A stretch of 57,459 nucleotides of DNA from Acidobacteriota bacterium (lineage in GTDB: Bacteria; Acidobacteriota; Terriglobia; Terriglobales; Acidobacteriaceae). The notes below the pieces were generated by a model. The model made no database searches. It was not told the DNA's origin and worked only from the letters and a program-made list of their open reading frames with translations. The position numbers and the translations under genes were made by a program. Within the stretch, counting starts at the first letter, position 1, and each line of letters starts with the position of its first letter. This document shows positions 17,798-26,532 of the stretch, in pieces. Location: the NCBI GenBank assembly GCA_013290025.1, contig JABCYV010000004.1, positions 1-57,459 of the forward strand. Direction: 5' to 3'.

Positions 17798-19032
17798 AAA
17801 TACTGGTCCTGGATGGAAACCAAAATCAGGCCGTAGCGTCTGTCCGCTCCTTGGCTCGTGCCGGCTATGCCGTGTTGGTGGGCGAGTCCAGCTCCTGGTC
17901 GAAGGCTGGTTGGTCTCGTTCTTGCCATGGAACGTTCGAATATCCCGCACCGCAGCATCAAACCGAGGCTTTCGTTTCACGGATCGCGGAGATGGTTCGC
18001 TTGGAACCGGGAACACTCGTCCTGCCCATGACGGAAGCAACCACCCTACCGCTCTCTGCACAGCGCGATGTTCTTTATTCCGCGGGTGCGCGCATGGTGT
18101 TGCCATCTCACGCCGAAGTGCTACGCGCCTTCGACAAGGACCAAACCACCCGGCTTGCCGCATCTCTGGGGATTACGGTGCCGAGGACTATTCTGATTTC
18201 GAGCCTCGAAGAGGCCAACCGGGCCGCCGCCTCCATCACTTATCCCGTTGTGCTCAAGCCCCGCGCGTCGGAGGAATTGTCTTCGCAAGGTGCGGTGCAC
18301 ACCACCGGCAGGCCGCGTTACGCGAGCACTCCGGCTGAGTTTCGCGCGGCTTACGACGAAATGACCCGCCGATGTTCTGCCCTGCTGGTGCAGGAATATG
18401 TGAAAGGCGAGGGCGCCGGTTACTTCGCTCTTATGCGGCATGGTGAACTGCGAGCTGAGTTCGCCCATCGCAGAATCCGCGACGTTCATCCCACCGGTTC
18501 AGGAAGTGCGGTGCGGGTCAGCGTCGAACCGCAACCAGAGATTCGCGAGGCCGCGCTCGAGATCTTGCGCGCCCTGAATTGGCATGGAGTCGCTATGGTT
18601 GAGTTCCGTCACCAGAAAGGCGAGCCTCCCGTCTTTCTGGAAGTCAACGGCCGCTTCTGGAACTCGCTGCCTCTTGCCTGTTTCGCTGGAGTAGACTTCC
18701 CCGCGCTGCTGGCACGCATGGCCGAGACAGGAGACGTTGAATCAGCGCTTCCCTACCGCGCAGGCGTGCGCTGCCGCTGGTTTCTGGGCGACTTCCGGCA
18801 TCTGTTGGAAGTATGGCGCGGCGCGCCCCCGGGCTTCCCCGAACCGTACCCTGGCAGGCTACAGACCCTCGCCTCTGTGCTCTCGCCCGTCCGAGGGACC
18901 GTTCATGATCTTTTCACCTGGAATGATCCGCTCCCCGAATTGGCAGATTGGCTGAACTTTGCGATGCGTATTGTGGACCACAAGCCAGCGTGGAAAGGCT
19001 TGCATGCTCAAGGGCGCTATTCACATTCATAG
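17794..19032 (+). CDS. ATP-grasp family ligase
   Basis: A 412-residue protein from ATG 17794, which overlaps the GT4 stop as ATGA. The N-terminus MKILVLDGNQNQAVASVRSL is the pre-ATP-grasp Rossmann part. VVLKPRASEE and LVQEYVKGEGAGYFALM are the ATP-grasp nucleotide-binding elements, and FLEVNGRFWNSLP carries the metal-binding Glu and Asn. Enzymes of this superfamily join a carboxylate to an amine, thiol or similar nucleophile via an acyl phosphate. With a uronate-producing dehydrogenase two genes upstream, ligation to a sugar carboxylate is an attractive idea, but the substrate is not known. The next gene starts inside its last ten codons. Confidence 0.75.
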   Translation: MKILVLDGNQNQAVASVRSLARAGYAVLVGESSSWSKAGWSRSCHGTFEYPAPQHQTEAFVSRIAEMVRLEPGTLVLPMTEATTLPLSAQRDVLYSAGARMVLPSHAEVLRAFDKDQTTRLAASLGITVPRTILISSLEEANRAAASITYPVVLKPRASEELSSQGAVHTTGRPRYASTPAEFRAAYDEMTRRCSALLVQEYVKGEGAGYFALMRHGELRAEFAHRRIRDVHPTGSGSAVRVSVEPQPEIREAALEILRALNWHGVAMVEFRHQKGEPPVFLEVNGRFWNSLPLACFAGVDFPALLARMAETGDVESALPYRAGVRCRWFLGDFRHLLEVWRGAPPGFPEPYPGRLQTLASVLSPVRGTVHDLFTWNDPLPELADWLNFAMRIVDHKPAWKGLHAQGRYSHS

Positions 19033-19798
19033 CACCTATTCGGACGGAGAATTTACCCTCGCCGAACTGAGGGAGATTTTTCTAACGGAAGGTTGCACGT
19101 TCATCTGCATGACTGACCACGCCGAATACTTCGACCAGGACAAGCTCAGGGCCTACCAGAAGGAATGCCAGTCACTCTCTGACCAGCAATTACATTTCGT
19201 CGCCGGCATGGAATACACGTGTGACCAGCGCATGCACATCCTCGGCTACGGAGCCACCACTCTCGCCGAGAGCAAGGACGCGCAAACGGTCATCAACCAC
19301 ATCGATGCCCAGGGCGCAATCTCCGTCATCGCCCACCCCAGGGATGAATCATTTGATTGGATAGAAAGCTTTGAAGCTCTGCCCCAGGGCATTGAAACCT
19401 GGAACTCCAAGTACGATGGTCGCTACGCGCCCCGCCCCGCAACGTTTGCATTGTTGCAGAGGCTGCGGGGCAGGCAACCCGCCATGCACGCCTTCTACGG
19501 CCAGGACCTGCATTGGAAAAAACAGTTTCGCGGACTCTTCGTCCAAGCGGATTGTGACTACGCCGAGCCCAGCCACATCCTGGCTGCACTGGCGAGTGGC
19601 GCATACTGGGGACAAAAAGGCGAGTTGGAGCTTCCCTCATCTGGGGTTCTACCGGAGGAGATGCTGGCCCAGTTCTCCAGTACCCATGAAAGATCGCATC
19701 GCCTTTGGCAACTCCTGAAGGAAGGTAAGAAAACGCTGGACCGTATAGGCATAAAGGTGCCGGAATCCCTCAAAACCCAACTGCGTAGGATTTTTTGA
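19004..19798 (+). CDS. PHP-domain metal-dependent phosphoesterase
   Basis: A 264-residue protein starting at ATG 19004 with GGAAAGG seven bases upstream; it overlaps the ATP-grasp gene by 29 bases. PHP motifs are HIHSTYSDGEF (metal ligands near residues 6-14), CMTDHAEYF, and a later VIAHPRDE. PHP proteins hydrolyse phosphate esters with two or three bound metals; one branch is histidinol phosphatase, another acts on nucleic acids. This member is too short for a polymerase and sits in an EPS operon, so a small phosphorylated sugar or nucleotide intermediate is likely. It ends the plus-strand operon. Confidence 0.8.
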   Translation: MLKGAIHIHSTYSDGEFTLAELREIFLTEGCTFICMTDHAEYFDQDKLRAYQKECQSLSDQQLHFVAGMEYTCDQRMHILGYGATTLAESKDAQTVINHIDAQGAISVIAHPRDESFDWIESFEALPQGIETWNSKYDGRYAPRPATFALLQRLRGRQPAMHAFYGQDLHWKKQFRGLFVQADCDYAEPSHILAALASGAYWGQKGELELPSSGVLPEEMLAQFSSTHERSHRLWQLLKEGKKTLDRIGIKVPESLKTQLRRIF

Positions 19799-19874
19799 GA
19801 ACTTGGCCAACCGCTCTGATCTGAAGTGTTCGCAACGGTCCTAGCGGATATAAAGCCTTGCTTACGACCAGCAC

Positions 19875-20714
19875 TCACGCCGCCAAGTCGCCGGCCTGCT
19901 CGCGGTTGAGCGCAAGCAGGGCAATGCCGAACCCTTTGCTGTTGCGCATGTCCCGAATCACCGTGAATCCTACTTGTTGCAGATAGCGGAACATTTGCGC
20001 TGGCGTATAGTCCGGAACGTCGGGATGGTATTCCAAGCAGATGTGACGAATGCGCCGGAGAACCCGAGCTGGTGTGGAAAACAGAACCTCGTACTCGCTA
20101 CCTTCAATATCCATCTTCAAAAGATCCACGCTGGTGATGGATTGTTCCTCAAAGACCTGTTCCAGAGTTGTGGTCGGTACAGTAGTTGTCGGTACTGGAG
20201 CAGTGTCCTGATCTTTTTTGGGGTGAAACGCAATCACGCGGCGGGCTTGGCTTCGCTTGCCACCGAGCCGCATCATTCGACGCTCAGAATCTCCCCCCAG
20301 AGCATAGTTAAGACAACGGACCCGATCGCCGAGTTGGTTATTGCGAACATTTTCCATGAGGCGCTCATAACTCTCGGGAAAGGGCTCCACCGAGATCAGT
20401 TTGGCACGGGGTGCTTGCCGTGCGGCCAAGAGTGTGAAGAATCCGATGTTGGCGCCAGCGTCCACGATAAGCTCTTCTGAACCCTCCAGAGGGTAAACGC
20501 GGCGCAAGAATATCTGCCAGAAGGCCCAGACATCGCTGACTTCCTTCAAATAGATGGGCCGTAGGTCCCGCAGTTGGAGCGAGCAGGGATACGCCAGATC
20601 CTTGAAGCCCAGGTAGGCCAGGGTTATCGGAAACCATTGTTTCGTCTCGCGGGCACACCGGACAACTTCCGCAGCGCGGTGCAAACTCCGAAAAATGGCC
20701 AGCTTTCGGCGCAT
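19875..20714 (-). CDS. FkbM family methyltransferase
   Basis: A 279-residue protein with VDAGANIGFFTLLAARQ as motif I, ISVEPFPESYERLMENV as the acidic region after it, and LLKMDIEGSEYEVL, which is the FkbM signature. FkbM proteins are class I O-methyltransferases often found in polysaccharide and natural-product clusters. The N-terminal 90 residues carry no clear domain. It is convergent with the PHP gene, 76 bases away, and is followed on its upstream side by the sulfotransferase pair. Confidence 0.85.
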   Translation of the reverse strand: MRRKLAIFRSLHRAAEVVRCARETKQWFPITLAYLGFKDLAYPCSLQLRDLRPIYLKEVSDVWAFWQIFLRRVYPLEGSEELIVDAGANIGFFTLLAARQAPRAKLISVEPFPESYERLMENVRNNQLGDRVRCLNYALGGDSERRMMRLGGKRSQARRVIAFHPKKDQDTAPVPTTTVPTTTLEQVFEEQSITSVDLLKMDIEGSEYEVLFSTPARVLRRIRHICLEYHPDVPDYTPAQMFRYLQQVGFTVIRDMRNSKGFGIALLALNREQAGDLAA

Positions 20715-20860
20715 GGGGGAGTGTGAAGTCTATCAGGCTCGGCCCCGAGTGGCAAAGATCTCGATTAACACCCCTGGGGATGCCAATGCCTCATCCGGCC
20801 CGGACCTAAACTGGGTGGAGGAATGCCTACCAGGAGAATGGAAGAGTACACCGAAGAGCG

Positions 20861-21907
20861 CTACGGCTGATTAATTCCCATGCGGCCTGTGTCGGCAGTT
20901 TCAGCCAAGGGCGTATTGGACTTCAGCCACAATTTTGCGTCGAAATATGCAGGATATACCACGCTCATCAGGTACGTCGCCCAGATGCGACGCGTCTCTC
21001 CGGGGAGCTTGGCCAGCGGATACCCTAACTCAACCAGCAAGTCGCCGATTTCGCTCTCCAGTTGCGCCACTTCCGCTGTTGAGAGCACGGTTTTCCACCG
21101 TCCCATCGGGCTCACCTCTTTATGGTTGCCATCCGCCTTGAAGGACGAATTGGGAGTCCGCACCGCACCCAGGGCTACGCTTTGAATGCGGTCATAGTCC
21201 AGGTCTTGGTCGATGAAGGCACTCAATCGGGCCAAGGTAGCTCGCGGATCGCGAATCAAGTCTTCGTATTGCACTTCCACGTAATCGGAGCCCATCTTGC
21301 TGCCGTACTTTCTGCCCCTGCTGACCATCCACTTCCAGAACAATCCGGCGAGCACCAGGCTGCGACGACGATCCCAAGGAAACGGACGTATCCATCCAAT
21401 CTTGTCCAGCGATACGGCCACATCTCGGCCGTCGCGGATGATATGAACAATGAGAGCTTCCGGAATGAGCTTCTTGATGAGCGGCAAATACAAGAGATGC
21501 AAAGGAGTGGATTCCGCCCAACGATCAACCCCTTGCTTGCGGGCAATGGTTTCCATCAGGATGCGCAGAAAATCGCCGGTGTTCTGGCATTCATTTAGAA
21601 TCCGGGGCTCGATTTCTTCGCGCGTCAGTCCCGATCTTTGAAAGAGCTTGCTCCTGAACCAGGCGTTTAAGAGCTTCTGCCGGTTCTTGCGCTTGCGCAA
21701 GTCCCCGAACCGAAGGCCCAGCAGATTGAAGGCGTTGCTTTCCGTGTGATAAACCGCAAAGCCACCGGCCGAAAGGAGCATATGGTAGAGCAGCTTGGTT
21801 CCCGACCTTCCGCAGCCCAACACAAACACGGGAGCCTTTTTCCTGAGCCTTTGCTCCACCTGTTTTTGCGCATCCTGACTCTCCACGTTGCTAGCTGTCC
21901 GATACAT
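20861..21907 (-). CDS. PAPS-dependent sulfotransferase, paralogue 2
   Basis: A 348-residue protein with a modified phosphosulfate loop GCGRSGTKLLYHMLLSAGG and a 3'-phosphate motif IVHIIRDGRDVAVSLDKIG. The middle part shares the LPLIKKLIPEALIVH arrangement with the other two members. The start is ATG at 21907 with a GGGA element eight bases upstream, and 38 bases separate it from paralogue 3, so the two are one transcript. Compared with paralogue 1 it has GCG in place of GSP before the RSG core, which suggests a different acceptor rather than loss of PAPS binding. Substrate is inferred to be polysaccharide. Confidence 0.85.
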   Translation of the reverse strand: MYRTASNVESQDAQKQVEQRLRKKAPVFVLGCGRSGTKLLYHMLLSAGGFAVYHTESNAFNLLGLRFGDLRKRKNRQKLLNAWFRSKLFQRSGLTREEIEPRILNECQNTGDFLRILMETIARKQGVDRWAESTPLHLLYLPLIKKLIPEALIVHIIRDGRDVAVSLDKIGWIRPFPWDRRRSLVLAGLFWKWMVSRGRKYGSKMGSDYVEVQYEDLIRDPRATLARLSAFIDQDLDYDRIQSVALGAVRTPNSSFKADGNHKEVSPMGRWKTVLSTAEVAQLESEIGDLLVELGYPLAKLPGETRRIWATYLMSVVYPAYFDAKLWLKSNTPLAETADTGRMGINQP

Positions 21908-21945
21908 GTGTTATTCCCAAAGTAGGTACATCCGGACCCAAATGC

Positions 21946-23016
21946 TCAACGCGCTGAACCGGTTTGCGGAACCGGATCCATCAGCTCTAATTCTGATAGA
22001 CTTGCCAGCCTCCCCGCCGGAGTCTGGATTTTCAGCCACAGCTTGGCGCTAAGAAAGCTTGGATAGACTGCCCGCATCCATCGTTCTCGAAGGGCTGGCC
22101 TTCTTTCCTTTTGCGGCGTAATTAATTTATAGCCCAACTCCTCCAGGCACGTGCCTGCCAGCGCTTCCAGAGCCGCTATCTCCTCGCGCAGCAACTTGTT
22201 CTTCCAGCGATAAACAGGATTCATCTGAGTTGCCTGCGCGACCTCGCCTCGAAATGAAGAATTGGACTCGCTGAGTCTGCCCAGACCCGTGCTCTGAATA
22301 CGCTCATAGTCCAAATCGTGATCGAGAAATTGGCCGAGCTTCTTCATCGTAGCGCGAGGCTCGCCGACCAACTCTTCATAGTGAATTTCCATATATTCAC
22401 CAGGGATGCGGCTTCCGTAACTTCGTCCTCTGCGGACCATCCACTCCCAATACGATGCCGTCGCCAGCAGACTTCTTGATTCTCCTCGGTCCCAAGGAAG
22501 CGGCTGGAATCCACCCATCTTCTTCAGTGATAAAGCGATGTCTCGCCCATCCCGGATAATGTGAATGAAGAGCGCTTCAGGAATGTCGGCCCTGATTCTC
22601 GCCATGTGCAGGACATTGTCGGGATCATAGACAGCCCAGCGGACAGCGTTCTGATTCCTTGCGATTTCGTCCATGGTGATTCTGATGAAATCACCGCCGG
22701 TCTTGCAATTCTCGAGCAGCTTAGCTGTGAGTTGTCGGGCGTCAAGTCCAGATCTTCGGAAGCCTTTGCTACGGAGCCATACCTCGATTATCCTCTTACG
22801 ATTTTCAATCTTGTTCAGCTGGCCGAATCGGGGTATCAACATCTTGTAGATCGGCAGATAGCCGCGATATACGGCAAAGCCTCCGGAGGAAAGCAGAGTG
22901 TCATAAAGCAGATTGGTTCCAGACCGATGGCAGCCCACCACGAAGACGGGGCGCCGGCTTCGTTCTATGACCTGATTGGTTTCCAGATCGACCTCTAAAT
23001 TGATCCTTCGAATCAT
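21946..23016 (-). CDS. PAPS-dependent sulfotransferase, paralogue 3
   Basis: A 356-residue protein, first gene of the leftward pair. The phosphosulfate loop is GCHRSGTNLLYDTLLSSGG and the 3'-phosphate motif is HIIRDGRDIALSLKKMG. The residues before and after the conserved RSGT core differ from those of paralogues 1 and 2, so all three have their own loop. The N-terminal MIRRINLEVDLETNQVIER is a short extension before the loop. The start codon is ATG at 23016. A palindrome and a -10-like sequence lie just upstream (23051-23073). Confidence 0.85.
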   Translation of the reverse strand: MIRRINLEVDLETNQVIERSRRPVFVVGCHRSGTNLLYDTLLSSGGFAVYRGYLPIYKMLIPRFGQLNKIENRKRIIEVWLRSKGFRRSGLDARQLTAKLLENCKTGGDFIRITMDEIARNQNAVRWAVYDPDNVLHMARIRADIPEALFIHIIRDGRDIALSLKKMGGFQPLPWDRGESRSLLATASYWEWMVRRGRSYGSRIPGEYMEIHYEELVGEPRATMKKLGQFLDHDLDYERIQSTGLGRLSESNSSFRGEVAQATQMNPVYRWKNKLLREEIAALEALAGTCLEELGYKLITPQKERRPALRERWMRAVYPSFLSAKLWLKIQTPAGRLASLSELELMDPVPQTGSAR

Positions 23017-23050
23017 TCTTGAGGATTGGAATTGTCCCCAGCAGACGAAC

Positions 23051-23073
23051 AGTATAACATCGTTTTACGATGT
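23051..23073 (-). promoter_or_regulatory. Candidate promoter with palindromic operator before the sulfotransferase pair
   Basis: On the minus strand TATACT (23056-23051) fits a -10 box at five of six positions, 35 bases before the ATG at 23016. Directly upstream is the inverted repeat ACATCG-TTTTA-CGATGT (23057-23073), lying where the spacer would be. No good -35 is present, which would fit an activated or repressed promoter. Confidence 0.4.
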
Positions 23074-23333
23074 CTCTTGCCGCGAGAGCCGTCTCTGTGA
23101 CCCCGGGGAGACATGTGCAATCGGTTGCACTTCTACCTGGGCCCACCCGCCTCTTAATAGATGAGAACCGTTACGTTGGTCGTCAGTACTCAGCGCCCAC
23201 CGATCTTCTGTAACCACCAGTAGCAAGCTTACGTATTACTGAGGCGCGATTTCTTGGGCGGGCGGGTGGTGGTCTACCTTTGCGGTTTGTTTGCTGGATC
23301 GACGGGAGAGGCTGGGCCACCAGCGAGAGGAAC

Positions 23334-23366
23334 CCCACCCATTCGCAAAGAGCGCGAATGAGTGGG
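23334..23366. repeat. Inverted repeat upstream of the BlaI-type gene
   Basis: CCCAC-C-CATTCGC (23334-23346) pairs with GCGAATG-A-GTGGG (23354-23366): twelve base pairs with one mismatch and a seven-base loop. No T-run follows. It sits about 75 bases before the ATG at 23439. Confidence 0.45.
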
Positions 23367-23438
23367 CCACTCGCCATAAACTTCCCTGCTCTGTATCCAG
23401 TTCTTGACTTGCGGGTGGACTAACCGCAGAATCTCCGA

Positions 23439-23876
23439 ATGCCGAAATCTGGCCGACAGGCCCCGGTGCCAACCTCTGGAGAGCTCAGGCTCCTCAAAAT
23501 CCTGTGGCGCTTGGGTGAAGGCACGATCGAGGATGTATTGCAAGCGTCCCATGAGAATCCTTTACCAAACTACAAGACAGTCCAGACTCTCCTGCGAATC
23601 ATGGAGAACAAGAAAATGGTGACTCATCGCTTGCTGGGTCGGGCCTTTGTATATAGGCCACGAGTTCGGCAGGATGAGGTGAATCGACTCTCCATACGAT
23701 CGTTGCTGCAGCGGCATTTTGAGGGCTCGCGAAGCGAACTCCTATTGAATCTACTTGATGACGAACACATCGAAGCTGCCGAGCTGAGGGAACTCGGCGA
23801 GCTGATTCGTCGCCGTCGTGAGGCCATCAAGTCACCTCGTCAGCGTAAAAATCCGAGACGTGAGGGTGATTCATGA
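23439..23876 (+). CDS. BlaI/MecI/CopY family transcriptional repressor
   Basis: A 145-residue protein with a winged-helix domain at about residues 12-80: LRLLKILWRLGEGTIEDV, then PNYKTVQTLLRIMENKKMV with the recognition helix, then a wing ending in FVYRPR. The C-terminal 60 residues form a helical dimer domain with the ELLLNLLDDEHIEAAELREL stretch. In this family the repressor is cut or displaced when a partner M56 membrane peptidase senses a signal. That partner follows directly, with overlapping stop and start codons (ATGA at 23873). The target genes cannot be read from the sequence. Confidence 0.85.
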   Translation: MPKSGRQAPVPTSGELRLLKILWRLGEGTIEDVLQASHENPLPNYKTVQTLLRIMENKKMVTHRLLGRAFVYRPRVRQDEVNRLSIRSLLQRHFEGSRSELLLNLLDDEHIEAAELRELGELIRRRREAIKSPRQRKNPRREGDS

Positions 23877-25318
23877 CATTTAATAGCTCGTTGTCTGCTG
23901 AGAGCACCTGGATGACGTATTTTGTCCAGATCGTCTTGGGCTATCTGGTGACCTGGACGATCTGTGCCTTGATTCAAAGACCCGCGATTCGCTCACGTCT
24001 GTGGCGCTGCTTTCTCTTCTTAACGGTTGCCGGCTGGCTGGCTTTGTCAGCACCTGCGCCGGACAGAGCTGTTGGATCTACCATTTCTTCCACTGCCGTG
24101 GGTAGTTCGGCGTTACGTTGGTCGTTGCCAGTGACGGGGGGGTGGGCACATCCACTGGACTTGTTGTGGGTATGGACCGTGCGATTTTACCTTGTGATAT
24201 TGGCGCTTTCCCTGTTCCAAATGTTCGTGAGGCGGTTACGACTTGAGGCCCTCCGGCGGAGCGGCCAGCTGCCCTCGCCGGAACTGGGTCTCGTGTTTCA
24301 GAGGCTTCGCCGAGAGATGAAGGTTGGTGGTTGCAAACTGATCCTAACCAAACAGTTGCGTTCTCCCGGCACGGCGGGCTGGTATCGACCTCACGTCTTC
24401 TTGCCAATGGAAATGGTACCGTCCCTCACCTCCAATCAACTTCTCGACATTCTGAGGCACGAGCTCATTCATGTCAGAGATCGCGATTACCTGTGGGACC
24501 GGTTAGTAGCGATCGTGTGTCGACTGGTTTGTTTCCATCCGGCAGTGTGGCTTGCCCATCGACAGTTGCGCAGGGAAATGGAATTGGCTTGCGATCAGGA
24601 AGTGGTGGCGGGGCGTACAGAAAGCCGGCTAGGGTACGCTGAATGTCTTACAAACATGGCAAGGTGGCGGTCGCTGGGCCAGGCCAGGTCGGTAAAAGGA
24701 ATTGGGTTCTCCTCCTCCTCCGCGTCTTTGCTCGCTACACGAGTGCGAGCCTTGTTGCGTGAGCCGTCTCCGCGGTCTCTATTTCAACAGGTTTGTCGAA
24801 CTGGCGCTGTTGGCCTAATGGTGGTGCTAGTTGTGTTTTTTTTACCTGGCGTAGGACTGACCTTCTACTGGTCGGTTCCGCATTCACTCGTGAGTCGGCG
24901 TTCCAGCTTGGAACGAGGCCCGTCGGCTCATGTCCGTGTAGTCGACAAAGACTTTCGGAAACGAACGCAGAGGGCACTGTCGGTACAGCAGGCAGAGATG
25001 CGAAGTGTAGACGCAGCCCCAAATCAGCTGTCGAGCCTTTTTGCAGAAATAAATGCTCGGCCTATGCCGGTGCTTGCAAACTCATCAATGTCCGGCAGTG
25101 ACGGAGCAAGATCGGCGTCCACGCCGAATGAGAATGGCCATACGGGATCTCAGGGCTCGGACCCGATCTGGAATCAATCTTCATCAACTGATGCGCCACC
25201 GAGTTGGGGGGATGTGGCGAACACTGCAATCAGGGTTGGGGTTTCGCTCACGCCGGGAGAAGGAGGGTCGCATACCGGCCGACCCGACCGCGACCCCGAC
25301 CCCCGCAGACTATTCTAA
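23873..25318 (+). CDS. M56 family membrane metallopeptidase (BlaR1-like, without sensor domain)
   Basis: A 481-residue protein. Membrane segments are seen at about 14-35, 42-58, 97-118 and 305-327. The zinc-binding HELIH is at residues 196-200, with ELACDQ near 237-242 as the third ligand region, so the peptidase is intact. BlaR1 carries a penicillin-binding sensor at the C-terminus; here the last 150 residues are a low-complexity tail rich in Ser, Pro and Gly, so the signal is something other than a bound beta-lactam. The start overlaps the repressor stop. The pair is a signalling unit common in Acidobacteriota. Confidence 0.85.
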   Translation: MTFNSSLSAESTWMTYFVQIVLGYLVTWTICALIQRPAIRSRLWRCFLFLTVAGWLALSAPAPDRAVGSTISSTAVGSSALRWSLPVTGGWAHPLDLLWVWTVRFYLVILALSLFQMFVRRLRLEALRRSGQLPSPELGLVFQRLRREMKVGGCKLILTKQLRSPGTAGWYRPHVFLPMEMVPSLTSNQLLDILRHELIHVRDRDYLWDRLVAIVCRLVCFHPAVWLAHRQLRREMELACDQEVVAGRTESRLGYAECLTNMARWRSLGQARSVKGIGFSSSSASLLATRVRALLREPSPRSLFQQVCRTGAVGLMVVLVVFFLPGVGLTFYWSVPHSLVSRRSSLERGPSAHVRVVDKDFRKRTQRALSVQQAEMRSVDAAPNQLSSLFAEINARPMPVLANSSMSGSDGARSASTPNENGHTGSQGSDPIWNQSSSTDAPPSWGDVANTAIRVGVSLTPGEGGSHTGRPDRDPDPRRLF

Positions 25319-25675
25319 TAACCGTCCGCAGGGTCTATGGCAGAGCATTGAGCATCCCCTAACGCCGACGGTCGAAAGCCAACAAGAGGCAACCCACAGT
25401 GAGCGTCCTGCCATTGGACTAAGACGAGCACCGCGGCAAAATTAAGACCTACGCCCCAAACATCCTAAAGGCTTGGGAGCCCAGCTGCATGCTTTCGGCA
25501 TCCCGGCTGTGGACTTGACAAATCAATCTTAACCAATTAAGACTTGCATTGCGCCCTGCCTCATTCCGGCCACGAGGCGTGTGAACAGCTTTGGATCTGC
25601 AGACCGTGTGACACAGTGAACGAAATACGCTGACGTAGTGAAGTGCAATAGCATCTAAGAATGTGGGAGCGCCCG
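25319..25675. other. 357-base region without a gene
   Basis: Holds a perfect -35 sequence TTGACA at 25515-25520; the best -10 partner at 17 bases is TAAGAC (25538-25543), three of six. This may be the promoter for the gene at 25676. Nothing else convincing was seen. Confidence 0.4.
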
Positions 25676-26473
25676 ATGAGTTTCCTCCTTAGAATTCTTG
25701 AGGAGCAGCCGTTTCGGTTATTTGTTCGAAGCCTTATCAAGCGCTTACCTGTTAGGGTCCGCTCTCTCGAACGCTGGGACGCCGTAGACCGACCTCACTA
25801 TCTCTGCGGCATTCTCGCCGCTGCGGACCTTGCCCAATCTAGTGGCGTCGATTCGATCTATATCATTGAGTTTGGCGTGTCTCAGGGCAAGGGTTTGCTT
25901 CTCATGCAGGCTTACGCGCAAATGGTGGAGCAAGAAACCGGGGTTGGCCTCAAAGTCGTTGGGTTCGACACCGGTATCGGTCTGCCTTCAACTGCCGGGG
26001 ATTACCGTGATCACCCCGACAAGTGGAAAGCAGGCGATTACCCTATGGATGAGGAATGGCTACGGGCGCGACTACTGCCCACTACCGAGCTGATAATCGG
26101 CGATGTGCATCACACGGTGCCGCAATTTGTTAAGCGACAACGTTGGCCCCTGGGATTTGTAGCCGTGGATATTGATCTTTACTCCTCCACCAGGCAAGCA
26201 CTTCAAGTCTTCTGCTTTCCTCAAAGCCGGATGCTGCGTCGCGTTTTCCTCTACTTTGATGACATTATGCTGCCGGAGAGTCATCGTTTTGCTGGCGAGC
26301 GCCTGGCTATCGAGGAATTCAATGCGAAGAACCAAACGGTCAAGATTGACCATTGGTACTCTCTGCGCGATCGGATATTCCGAGACCATCGATGGATTCA
26401 GCAAATGTACGTGGCTCACGACCTTCGCGCCATCAATGCCCATCAAGCGGAGCTACAGGAGTGGGCGGTGTAG
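25676..26473 (+). CDS. Putative class I methyltransferase (TylF/Methyltransf_24-like)
   Basis: A 265-residue protein. The start was placed at ATG 25676 because GGGAG at 25665-25669 sits six bases before it; an in-frame ATG at 25661 has no such site. The glycine-rich loop IIEFGVSQGKGLLLM corresponds to SAM motif I, VVGFDTGIGLPSTAG to the post-I region, and VAVDIDLYSSTRQAL to the DxDLYSST motif of macrocin O-methyltransferase TylF and relatives. It is likely to methylate a sugar or similar small acceptor. It is isolated from neighbours by about 350 bases upstream and 59 downstream. Confidence 0.65.
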   Translation: MSFLLRILEEQPFRLFVRSLIKRLPVRVRSLERWDAVDRPHYLCGILAAADLAQSSGVDSIYIIEFGVSQGKGLLLMQAYAQMVEQETGVGLKVVGFDTGIGLPSTAGDYRDHPDKWKAGDYPMDEEWLRARLLPTTELIIGDVHHTVPQFVKRQRWPLGFVAVDIDLYSSTRQALQVFCFPQSRMLRRVFLYFDDIMLPESHRFAGERLAIEEFNAKNQTVKIDHWYSLRDRIFRDHRWIQQMYVAHDLRAINAHQAELQEWAV

Positions 26474-26532
26474 ATGTTTTCTTGCTCTTTGAAGTGCGAA
26501 TTGGGGGTATTGCGAGTAAGCTACCGTAAGAC

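Larger units (their letters stand above)
23017..23438. other. 422-base divergent region with two hairpins
   Basis: Lies between the sulfotransferase pair (leftward) and the BlaI gene (rightward). It contains the palindrome and -10-like box near 23051-23073 and a strong hairpin at 23334-23366. I looked for BlaI-type TACA/TGTA operators and found no convincing pair. No gene is visible. Confidence 0.55.

Noticed and set aside
25474-25489. TGGGAG...CTGCA upstream of the methyltransferase gene as a sigma-54 promoter
   Set aside because: Spacing is correct, but the -24 element is poor and one such match is expected by chance in a gap of this size; it is also 187 bases from the start codon.
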